A model generated the notes under the pieces. It had not been told where the DNA came from. It was given only the letters and a program-made list of their open reading frames with translations, and made no database searches. The position numbers and the translations under genes were made by a program. A stretch of DNA of 64,000 nt from Roseburia sp. (GTDB lineage: Bacteria > Bacteroidota > Bacteroidia > Bacteroidales > Bacteroidaceae), in the NCBI GenBank assembly GCA_023665185.1, contig JAMPEL010000006.1, positions 1 to 64,000 of the forward strand. Direction: 5' to 3'. Positions 9,954-17,587 of this stretch are shown piece after piece (the stretch's first letter is position 1; every line of letters begins with the position of its first letter).

Positions 9954-10017
9954 AGATGTACTATGGAGAAAAATCCCGCATACAATGTCATGCCGGAGCC
10001 TCATCCATAGTACATCT
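9954..10017 (-). other. 13-bp inverted repeat between mreB and mreC
   Basis: Arms AGATGTACTATGG (9954-9966) and CCATAGTACATCT (10005-10017) are perfectly complementary across a 38-nt loop. No T-run follows on the transcribed strand, so it is less like a terminator than an RNA processing or stability hairpin that could set the high MreB to MreC ratio. Its function is inference. Confidence 0.65.
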
Positions 10018-10043
10018 CTTATATTGCTTGCTGCATATATATA

Positions 10044-11066
10044 CTATCTCATCAGGAATGTAAAGTTGTGTACATTCTTCAATGCCACCCCTGTTCCCTT
10101 TGCCACACTGTGGAGCGGGTCGTCCGCAATATGGAAAGGAATCTTGATTTTATTAGTCAGACGCTGGTCAAGACCGCGCAACAACGCGCCACCACCAGTA
10201 AGCCAGATGCCGTTCTTCACAATGTCGGCATACAACTCAGGCGGAGTGTTCTGAAGAGCGTTAAGCACCGCAGTCTCAATGCGGGCTATCGACTTGTCGA
10301 TGCAATGCGCTATTTCCTGATAACAAACCGGAATTTCCATCGGAAGCGACGTGATGCGGTTCGGACCATGCACAATGTAATCCTCAGGCGCATTCTCAGC
10401 AAGATCGGTCAAGGCAGAGCCTACATTTATCTTGATGCGCTCAGCCATACGCTCGCTGACAAGCACATTGTGCTGGCGGCTCATATATTCACGAATGTCT
10501 GCCGTAAGGTCATCGCCCGCCACACGGATAGAATTGTTCGTTACAATACCACCCAACGAAATCACGGCAATCTCGGTAGAGCCACCGCCTATATCCACAA
10601 CCATACAGCCTTCCGGAGCCTCCACATCCAAACCGATACCGATTGCAGCTGCCATCGGCTCAAAAAGAAGATAAACATCTCTTCCGCCCGAGTGTTCCGC
10701 ACTGTCACGGACAGCACGCAACTCCACTTCCGTAGAGCCGGAAGGCACACCGATGACCATCCGAAGCGAAGGAGTAAACAAGTGATGGCCTGAATTGACC
10801 ATCTTAATCAGTCCGCGCATCATCTGCTCACAGGCATCGAAATCGGCAATCACACCGTCACGCAACGGACGGCAAGTCCTGATGTTGTCGTGAGTCTTCT
10901 CATACATCATCTTGGCTTTCCGACCAACTGCCATCATCTTGTTGGTCTTCTTGTCAAGCGCGACAACCGAAGGCTCGTCCACTACAATCTTTCCGTTGCA
11001 GGTGATGATTGTATTGGCAGTGCCCAAGTCCATCGCAATATCTTGGGTCAATGAAAAAAATCCCAT
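10044..11066 (-). CDS. mreB: Actin-like cytoskeletal protein MreB
   Basis: A 340-residue actin-fold ATPase with phosphate-1 motif AMDLGTANTII at the N terminus, VGIPSGSTEVE-like region (GVPSGSTEVELRAV), phosphate-2 VVDIGGGSTEIAVISLGG and adenosine motif GIWLTGGGALLRGL. The N-terminal MGFFSLT can form the amphipathic membrane-binding helix. It organises the elongasome on the inner membrane face. It follows the IMP cyclohydrolase gene by 128 bp. Confidence 0.97.
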   Translation of the reverse strand: MGFFSLTQDIAMDLGTANTIITCNGKIVVDEPSVVALDKKTNKMMAVGRKAKMMYEKTHDNIRTCRPLRDGVIADFDACEQMMRGLIKMVNSGHHLFTPSLRMVIGVPSGSTEVELRAVRDSAEHSGGRDVYLLFEPMAAAIGIGLDVEAPEGCMVVDIGGGSTEIAVISLGGIVTNNSIRVAGDDLTADIREYMSRQHNVLVSERMAERIKINVGSALTDLAENAPEDYIVHGPNRITSLPMEIPVCYQEIAHCIDKSIARIETAVLNALQNTPPELYADIVKNGIWLTGGGALLRGLDQRLTNKIKIPFHIADDPLHSVAKGTGVALKNVHNFTFLMR

Positions 11067-11194
11067 AATTATGTCCTTTACATTTTATACAACGGAACAT
11101 GCCGTTTTCCCGCCGGGCAAGAGCGGCCTTGCCTCATGCCGGCAGGCAAACATCCACTCTCAAGCGGAGACCGGACAGTCCGCGCTGTCAGTTT

Positions 11195-11788
11195 TCACTT
11201 CTGAAAATATGCGTGGATGGCAGTGTCATAGTGAGAGCTTACCCCGAAAGCCTTCATGGCAAACCACTTGCGCTGCTCCTTTGTAGTCTCCGCACCCTGT
11301 TTCTGTACAATCTCAAGCAACGGAGCATACTCAGCCTTGCTCGGCACAATCACCACATCATTGAAGTTTTTCGCGCCGGCACGTATGAGCGAGATTCCGC
11401 CTATGTCGATTTTCTCGATAATAGCAGCCTCGTCATTCGTATTTGCCACTGTCTCCTCAAACGGATAAAGGTCTACAATCACAAGGTCTATCTCAGGAAT
11501 CTCATACTTCGCCATTTCCTCACGGTCGCCCTCAAGCTCGCGGCGCCCGAGAATGCCTCCGAACACTTTAGGATGGAGTGTCTTCACACGTCCGCCCAAT
11601 ATAGAAGGATATGTTGTAAGCTCCTCAACTTTACGACATTCGTAGCCGAGGCTCTCGATAAAGCTCTGTGTACCACCTGTTGAAAGAAACTCCACACCGT
11701 TTTTATGAAGCTCTGCCAACAATTCATTCAATCCGTCTTTGTGATAGACTGACACCAACGCAGTCTTGATTTTTTTAGTTTCCGCCAT
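11195..11788 (-). CDS. purH: IMP cyclohydrolase (PurH N-terminal domain only)
   Basis: The 197-residue protein matches the MGS-like IMP cyclohydrolase domain of PurH: ALVSVYHKDGL, FLSTGGTQSFIE, GRVKTLHPKVFGGIL, VIVDLYPFEET and EKIDIGGISLIRAGAKNF. It closes the ring from FAICAR to IMP. Usual PurH has about 500-530 residues with a C-terminal AICAR formyltransferase domain; that domain is absent. The reading frame ends cleanly after HYDTAIHAYFQK, and only 128 bp separate it from mreB. The transformylase must therefore be encoded elsewhere. It is the first gene of the mre operon, the usual place of purH in Bacteroidales. Confidence 0.88.
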   Translation of the reverse strand: MAETKKIKTALVSVYHKDGLNELLAELHKNGVEFLSTGGTQSFIESLGYECRKVEELTTYPSILGGRVKTLHPKVFGGILGRRELEGDREEMAKYEIPEIDLVIVDLYPFEETVANTNDEAAIIEKIDIGGISLIRAGAKNFNDVVIVPSKAEYAPLLEIVQKQGAETTKEQRKWFAMKAFGVSSHYDTAIHAYFQK

Positions 11789-11863
11789 AGTCTTTCTTTT
11801 GTGTATCTTTTTAATTAATACTTCATTGTCTCATCCTAAAACCAAATCTCTGTTTTGAAGTTG

Positions 11864-11891
11864 CAAAGTTAGTCAATAAAAACGACACAAC
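11864..11891 (-). promoter_or_regulatory. Promoter of the purH-mreBCD-mrdA-rodA operon
   Basis: On the minus strand TAACTTTG (11871-11864) is a consensus -7 box, with GTTG (11891-11888) about 16-17 nt upstream as a weak -33 box. The purH start lies 75 nt downstream. Confidence 0.6.
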
Positions 11892-12089
11892 TCCCATAAA
11901 GTCAGAATTTTTCAACGCAAGAAATTCAAGTTTTTCCCAAATACCAGACTATCCGATTTTCCGGCACAATACGGGCACATACAAATTATGGTTCATCCAG
12001 GATTTCGGGTAGAAAAGGCTGTCACACCATGTGCATGGCCTTTGTTTGAAAAACCACCGTTTCTTCACACCCGTTGCGTCCTTTGTCCA

Positions 12090-12802
12090 CACTTTATAAA
12101 AAGGTAATCCGCAAGCAGAATAATTCTACCGCATATCCTTTCGGACAGCAGTGTGCAGACAGCCACCGCTGACATTATGTCACTTTGGAGGAAGGTTCTT
12201 TTTTTAACATTTCCCGCAGCTTCTGGCTCTTACCCAATGCTTGATTTTCGGAGATTTGCTGATAAATTCCTGATAATCAATTAGATACATTTTCAGCAAA
12301 AAGTATGCAGTTTTAGACGCAGAACGCATGGTTAGAGTCAAAATAGGATATATTGATAATCAGCAAGTTACGAGAATTTTGTCTTAAAACTGTCTTTTTC
12401 CATGTTCAAAATCCATTTTTGTTTTTCGGGACATCGAAAACTCCGTTACTGTCTTTTTGAGAAAATGATTTGGGAAAATGCCCGATTTTGGGCCGAAAAA
12501 CGGGCTTTGAAAATTTTGTGCGCCTTGAAAATAAATTTTGTTCACCTTGTGAAAAAAATCAGTGTACCTTGGAAATAAATTTTCAGCACCTTGTAATTTT
12601 GGGTTTTACTGGACTTTTGAACGGGAAAGGTGTATTTTGAAGGAATTTTGTATATCTTTTAGTCGGGCGGATTGTTCTATTTATCCACTCAATTTTCGAG
12701 TCTCAAAAGCCTCCGTAGAATCGCGTTTTTGCAACCGAGGCAAGGTCAGGTTCATTTTGAGGCGATTCTACGGAGATTGATTTTAACATATCAAATTATC
12801 AG
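12090..12802 (+). repeat. Long intergenic repeat, copy 2 (full length)
   Basis: About 710 bp of AT-rich DNA aligned nearly end to end with copy 3. In order: palindrome TGACATTATGTCA (12170-12182); TTTTTTTAACATTTC; 9-mers TGATAATCA at 12271 and 12354; four 22-bp CACCTTG units at 12520-12603; hairpin arms CCTCCGTAGAATCGC (12710-12724) and complement (12762-12775); end motif TTTTAACATATCAAATTATCA. The left boundary is approximate, set where similarity to copy 3 begins (CTTTATAA). Short open frames inside do not stay open in all copies. It lies between the mre operon and the R-M island. Confidence 0.88.
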
Positions 12803-13121
12803 TATTTTACATTTATCACCAACATTTTGATAGATATCAGCCAATATAGATATATCAAACGGTAGTGTTTATTGAGCATATCTGAGATAAGAGACCCAGA
12901 CATACTCGGTAAAACACAACCGGAGCTATTATCATCGCAATAATCGGAAGATATTGTAGATGACACCAATCATCCGTTATTTCCATCATGAATTGCAGAA
13001 CGCATTTTGGGGAATAATTAGCCCATTAACATTTAGGATAAACATTAAAAATCAGAGCGTTACTACGATCCAATGATACTCTTGATGAGACAAACCACTA
13101 ATAAGGGAATGAACTCATCGT
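12803..13121. other. 319-bp gap with no recognised feature
   Basis: AT-rich sequence between repeat copy 2 and the 3' end of the methyltransferase gene. No open frame, hairpin with a T-run, or match to other parts of the window was seen. Confidence 0.6.
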
Positions 13122-14345
13122 TTATAAACCCACCTCCTCAAAAAGTTGATATAACACCTTAGAATTCTTCTGTTTTGGGCCATTGATGTCTTCGACACCA
13201 TCAAACAATGAAGCCCCAAGGTCTAATTCGTTCTTCTTTGTTTTCTTTCTGACATAATCGCCTAAAGGCTTACTGCCATTAATAAATCTGTCTTGTATTA
13301 TTTTAATCGATTCTTCTCCTATATCAACACCTATCCATTGCCTTCCCAATTCCTCTGCTGCCACCAATGTTGTCCCCGACCCTGCAAAACAGTCCAACAC
13401 CAGATCTCCAGAATCTGAAGAAGTTTCAACTATTCGTTTTAGCATATCCAAATTTTTTTCAGTTGGATACCCCGTTTGACAAGTGTTTTGATTATTTACA
13501 TCAAGATAATCGAGCCATATATCTTGGACAGGAATTCCTTTGCTCTGATCCAAATACACTTTTCTTCTTGGATTACCATTAGAAGACCAATATATTTCTC
13601 CCTTTGCATCCATCTCGTCAAGTTTATCTGGTGTATATTGCCAATGTTTTCCTTCCGGCGGCATCATTCCATGCCAAAGACCACCAGTTGCCCCTTTTCT
13701 TGTACCAGGGGCATGGCAAGGTACCCTTTTATGTCTCCTGCCAGTACCTTCGTCCAAAAAGGGAAACTCTTTCAGCATCTTTTCGTCACACCATTTCTCA
13801 TATGGTCTATTCCACTTTGGGGAATCTGATTTGCTATAAAATAAAATGTAATCAGAAATATTACCATATGTTTTACGGGTAAAGTTTTTGGATTTACATT
13901 TCTTTCGAGTAATCATTCCTCTAAAATTTTTCTCACCAAAGATTTCGTCCATTAAAATTTTCACATGGAAAACCATATTGCAATCTAAATGAACGTATAT
14001 CGAGCCTTTATTAGACAAAAGAGTATGAAGTAGTCGAAGTCGGACTTGCATAAATCGAATATATCCATCAGTCGTAAATTTATCGTTATATGCATATTTG
14101 AAATCACGTGTCTCAAAAGCACCACCAGTATTATAAGGCGGATCAATGTATACCAGATCAACTTTACCGCAAACATTTTCATCCTGTACAAGATGATTAA
14201 GTACATCCAAGTTATCTGCATGATATAATCTTTTGATTTCAGAACCATCATAATGATTAATAGGACGAAATTCAATTTTATCATTGGGAATAACAGTAAG
14301 AGATGACAATGTAGAACACTTATTTGAAGTTATACCAACAGCCAT
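13122..14345 (-). CDS. Beta-class DNA (adenine-N6 or cytosine-N4) methyltransferase
   Basis: The 407-residue protein has catalytic motif IV DPPYNTGG at about 68-75, then a target-recognition region, then SAM-binding motif I FAGSGTT near 320. The order IV-TRD-I defines the beta class. Other recognisable parts are IYVHLDCNMVFHVK and GRQWIGVDIGEESI. The ATG at 14345 is chosen; a TTG at 14351 is possible. It begins 2 nt after the nuclease stop, so the two are translationally coupled. It should protect host DNA from the adjacent nuclease. Codon use is AT-rich compared with the flanking housekeeping genes, suggesting acquisition. Confidence 0.88.
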   Translation of the reverse strand: MAVGITSNKCSTLSSLTVIPNDKIEFRPINHYDGSEIKRLYHADNLDVLNHLVQDENVCGKVDLVYIDPPYNTGGAFETRDFKYAYNDKFTTDGYIRFMQVRLRLLHTLLSNKGSIYVHLDCNMVFHVKILMDEIFGEKNFRGMITRKKCKSKNFTRKTYGNISDYILFYSKSDSPKWNRPYEKWCDEKMLKEFPFLDEGTGRRHKRVPCHAPGTRKGATGGLWHGMMPPEGKHWQYTPDKLDEMDAKGEIYWSSNGNPRRKVYLDQSKGIPVQDIWLDYLDVNNQNTCQTGYPTEKNLDMLKRIVETSSDSGDLVLDCFAGSGTTLVAAEELGRQWIGVDIGEESIKIIQDRFINGSKPLGDYVRKKTKKNELDLGASLFDGVEDINGPKQKNSKVLYQLFEEVGL

Positions 14346-14347
14346 AA

Positions 14348-15208
14348 TCAATTATTTAACCATTCTTTTGTAAGTCTTTCATTAACCATTCTTAGGGTCA
14401 ATACCATAATGCGAGAGTCGATTTTTTCTAATTTTGAATAATCATCCCACATTGAGCCTAATAAGAGGCCTGGCCCATCGTTTAGAAACACAACCTTTGT
14501 TTTTAGATTATGTTTTGTTGTATATGCAAGAATCTCTTTTGCGCAATTATTATACCCACCAGTTCTATCGTCTTCCTGTGCGCCACCTCTGTCACTATCA
14601 TAGCGCGCAAGTCCAATGGCGAGAACATTTTTCTTTTCATCTCTAATCACAAAATCTACAGGCCTTGTCGGATTAGGATAATCGTTAAAGACATTGATAA
14701 GTTGGACATCCGCACCAGCCCTTTTGGGACCTTCAATAAAATAATCAGGGAATTTTGATTGAAACATATCGAAAAAACTCTCTGTCAAGGAATATCCCTT
14801 CTGACCCCTATCTTTATATTCCCAAAGAATTGCACATAATGCTTCATCAGGTATAGGGCGTTCATTGAACTTCTTCTGCACCAGATTTATTTGACGAAAA
14901 TCTTTCCCAAAAGTTTTGCAAACCATTGGAATCTTATTTTTGGACTTAAGCATCTCAACAGACGTGTCTGGTGAAACATATTTGCGGAAAACCCTTAAAA
15001 GCTGGATTCTCATCCATGTTTGGGTCAACTTTGTAATTTCTTTAAGTAAATATTCTGATGAAGGGGAAACTTTAAGTAACTGCCCGAAATATACGAGAAC
15101 AGGTTTGTATAGTTCACAAGCCTGAACTAATATATCCGGATAAAATACTCCATTTGCCATCGTTATTTGATTTGGAGCATCGCTTTTATATTCTGCAAAT
15201 GATTTCAT
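14348..15208 (-). CDS. Probable type II restriction endonuclease
   Basis: A 286-residue protein encoded directly upstream of, and nearly overlapping, the methyltransferase. It contains RPVDFVIRDEKKNVLAIGLARYDSDRGG and a following Gly/Asp-rich QEDDRTGGYNN. The acidic residue, beta strands and basic residue could be a divergent PD-(D/E)xK core, though the usual E-x-K is not obvious. The nuclease call depends mainly on gene context. Specificity cannot be read from the sequence. The frame is full and uninterrupted, so the pair may be active. A broken HTH gene lies just upstream. Confidence 0.7.
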   Translation of the reverse strand: MKSFAEYKSDAPNQITMANGVFYPDILVQACELYKPVLVYFGQLLKVSPSSEYLLKEITKLTQTWMRIQLLRVFRKYVSPDTSVEMLKSKNKIPMVCKTFGKDFRQINLVQKKFNERPIPDEALCAILWEYKDRGQKGYSLTESFFDMFQSKFPDYFIEGPKRAGADVQLINVFNDYPNPTRPVDFVIRDEKKNVLAIGLARYDSDRGGAQEDDRTGGYNNCAKEILAYTTKHNLKTKVVFLNDGPGLLLGSMWDDYSKLEKIDSRIMVLTLRMVNERLTKEWLNN

Positions 15209-15423
15209 AGAACTTATATACTTGATTTATTACTGAGAATAGTAATTCTTTTATACAACCATTAAGATGTTAGCTATCTCGTTCAACGCTTTACGTCAGG
15301 CTGAATAATACTACAATACCATCCACTCATAGTACATACAGTTCTCCCAACCCGTTCCGTCAGCCATTTACCGGTTTTGTCTTGCTCTGCGAGAACTGCT
15401 TTTATTCGATTCAACTTTGACAT
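15186..15423 (-). pseudogene. Frameshifted XRE-type HTH regulator of the R-M unit
   Basis: From ATG 15423 the frame reads MSKLNRIKAVLAEQDKTGKW, the typical start of small Bacteroidetes XRE regulators (about 70 residues), continues to QPDVK, then hits TGA. In the next frame NEIANILMV follows, and in the third IKELLFS, which together restore the family's C terminus (IA..L.V.IKELL.S). Two single-base deletions explain this. The DNA-recognition helix region is also diverged. Such genes often sit upstream of R-M genes as controllers. The remaining 3' part overlaps the nuclease start. Confidence 0.75.
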
Positions 15424-15450
15424 AACAGTTAATGAAGTGTTTGTTTGGCA

Positions 15451-15458
15451 CAAAAGTA
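15451..15458 (-). promoter_or_regulatory. Candidate -7 box upstream of the R-M unit
   Basis: Minus-strand TACTTTTG (15458-15451) fits TAnnTTTG, 28 nt before the ATG of the broken HTH gene. No good -33 box was found. Confidence 0.45.
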
Positions 15459-15589
15459 CATAAAAATCTTTGGATTTGTACACCGACAGAATAAAGAAAC
15501 TGTTTTCTTTAGAGGAAAGTTAATAAAATTATGTGAGAATGATAACAGTATCTTTTATAGGCTTCAATTAGCATCGCATATATGACGCA

Positions 15590-15624
15590 AAAAGCCAATC
15601 GGCAAACAACACCGATTGGCTTTT
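15590..15624 (-). terminator. Terminator at the end of the dcw operon
   Basis: Arms AAAAGCCAATCGG (15590-15602) and CCGATTGGCTTTT (15612-15624) with a 9-nt loop, downstream of the yqeY-like gene on the minus strand. The T-run can form in either direction, so it may also stop transcription coming from the other side. Confidence 0.85.
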
Positions 15625-15688
15625 CCATTCAACAACTATATTTAGAAAACAAAAAATGCGACAGCAAAAAGCCTTTTTTCAAAAGACA

Positions 15689-16138
15689 TTAGTTCAAAAG
15701 GCTCTTCACACAAGCAGATATGGCACGTCCCTCTGCCAGTCCGGCAAGTTTCTTTGTGGCAACTCCCATCACCTTGCCCATCTCCTGTGGCGAAGTGGCA
15801 CCTACTTCCGCTATAATCTCCTTGATTCTCGCTTCGAGTTCTGCAGGCTCAAGCTGCTTCGGCAGATATTCCTCTATCACATGTACTTGCGCCAACTCTG
15901 CCTCTGCCAAATCCTCGCGTCCTTGTCCCTTGAAAATCTCAGCCGACTCGCGTCCCTGCTTTGCCAGCTTCTGAAGAATCTTAAGAGCTGCATCATCCGT
16001 CAGCTCATCATTGGCTCCGGGAGCAGTCTTTGCCTCCAAGAAAAATTTCTTTACATTACGAAGCGTGTCACGACGAACAGCATCCTTAGCCTTCATCGCA
16101 GCCACAATGTCTTTGCTTATCTGTTCAAAAAGTTCCAT
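15689..16138 (-). CDS. yqeY: GatB/YqeY-domain protein
   Basis: The start is placed at ATG 16138 (MELFEQISKDIV), giving 149 residues, the usual YqeY size; an upstream in-frame ATG would add 19 unrelated residues. The protein is helical, with MKAKDAVRRDTLRNVK near the N terminus and the conserved GKVMGVATKKLAGLAEGRAI at the end. The domain resembles the tRNA-binding tail of GatB; its function is not settled. It is the last gene after ftsZ (90-bp gap), as in many Bacteroidales. Confidence 0.88.
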   Translation of the reverse strand: MELFEQISKDIVAAMKAKDAVRRDTLRNVKKFFLEAKTAPGANDELTDDAALKILQKLAKQGRESAEIFKGQGREDLAEAELAQVHVIEEYLPKQLEPAELEARIKEIIAEVGATSPQEMGKVMGVATKKLAGLAEGRAISACVKSLLN

Positions 16139-16228
16139 AATTATTTGTTTTTCTTCTTTATAATACAACTTCATCAAAATATATCTCGCCTGCAATCAAA
16201 ATACAACCGTGAAAAGATTGCCTTGAAA

Positions 16229-17539
16229 TCAGAACGTGATGACAGACGCAGTGCCGCCATTTGCCGAACCACTGCCATGCGAACGGTCGGAGAACTGTTT
16301 CAATGTGTCTTTGGTACGTTTATACGTAGGCGAAGTCTCGACCATACTGATTATATCGTCATCATCCAAATCCTCGTCTGTAAAAATATAACTATAAGTA
16401 GGACGACGTATGTAATTGCCTTTCTTGTCCGGACCGTAAATCAGGTCTCTACGAAAGGCTCTGCGTGCCCTTTCCTCATCCTCTTCCTCCTTAAGCTTCT
16501 GTGCCTCCGCATCGCGCTTGATGAGCCTCTCATCCATCTCAGCAGAATCAATATCCTCAACCCCGAAACCAGTGGCAAGAATAGTGACCTTAACCCGGTC
16601 TTTGAGTTCCGGATCTACAGAAAGTCCCCATTTTGTTTCCACATCCTGCGTCTTAATCTTCTCCATAAACTCATGCACCTCATTCATCTCATCCATCATA
16701 AGAGTGGCATCGCCCTCATCTCCACAGAACGAAATGCGAAGAAGTATTTTCTTTGAGCGGTAAATGTCGTTGTTATTCAAAAGAGGAGAGTTCAAAGCGT
16801 CATTGATTGCTTTCGTCACACGTCCTTCACCTGAACCATATCCGGAACTCATGATTGCCACACCACCATCTTTGAGAACGGTGCTGACATCATTAAAATC
16901 GAGATTGATAATACCGTGCATTGTGATAATCTCTGCAATGCTCCTTGCTGCATTGCAAAGAGTGTCATCAGCCTTCGCAAAAGCATTTATCACTGTATAG
17001 TCTTGATAAATTTCCCTCAAACGTTCATTGTTGATAACCAAAAGCGCGTCTACATTCTTGCTTATCTCCTCTACACCGTCAAGTGCCTGATCTATCTTCT
17101 TGTTTCCTTCCCAACGAAACGGAATAGTCACAATACCAACAGTAAGAATGCCCATGTCCTTGGCCGTCTTAGCGATAAGCGGAGCCGCTCCCGTACCTGT
17201 TCCTCCTCCCATTCCGGCAGTAATGAACACCATTTTTGTTCCGTCATTCAACATCTTACGGACATCCTCAATGGACTCCTCCGTTGCCTTACGGGCACGC
17301 TCCGGACGGTTTCCCGCACCAAGTCCTTCTGTTCCAAGCTGAAGCTTTACAGGCACAGGAGAGTCCTGCAAAGCCTTGTTGTCGGTGTTACACACCACGA
17401 ATGTCACATCATGTATGCCTTCATTATACATGTGATTGACAGCATTGCTTCCTCCGCCACCGACACCAATCACTTTTATGATACTTGTCGTACCTTTCTG
17501 AAAGTTGAAAACATCCATATTATCGTTCAGTTCTGACAT
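16229..17539 (-). CDS. ftsZ: Cell division GTPase FtsZ
   Basis: A 436-residue tubulin homologue with nucleotide motif GVGGGGSNAVNHM (25-37), tubulin signature GGGTGTGAAP (111-120) and NDALNSPLL-type T7 loop region. It polymerises into the Z-ring at midcell. The C-terminal linker (about 330-430) is long and charged; the last residues GTASVITF form a short conserved tail likely to bind FtsA. It is the last division gene of the cluster. Confidence 0.98.
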   Translation of the reverse strand: MSELNDNMDVFNFQKGTTSIIKVIGVGGGGSNAVNHMYNEGIHDVTFVVCNTDNKALQDSPVPVKLQLGTEGLGAGNRPERARKATEESIEDVRKMLNDGTKMVFITAGMGGGTGTGAAPLIAKTAKDMGILTVGIVTIPFRWEGNKKIDQALDGVEEISKNVDALLVINNERLREIYQDYTVINAFAKADDTLCNAARSIAEIITMHGIINLDFNDVSTVLKDGGVAIMSSGYGSGEGRVTKAINDALNSPLLNNNDIYRSKKILLRISFCGDEGDATLMMDEMNEVHEFMEKIKTQDVETKWGLSVDPELKDRVKVTILATGFGVEDIDSAEMDERLIKRDAEAQKLKEEEDEERARRAFRRDLIYGPDKKGNYIRRPTYSYIFTDEDLDDDDIISMVETSPTYKRTKDTLKQFSDRSHGSGSANGGTASVITF

Positions 17540-17587
17540 ATACTTAACCTTTCTGTATTACTCGTTCTTCGTTCAACATTTTATTTA

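Noticed and set aside
12520..12603. 22-bp repeats as a CRISPR array
   Set aside because: Units are contiguous without spacers, only four, and no cas genes are in the window.
12562..12780. A GTG-started 72-codon frame in repeat copy 2 shared in part with copy 1
   Set aside because: It stops early in copy 1, spans the hairpin and has no motif or promoter; not a gene.
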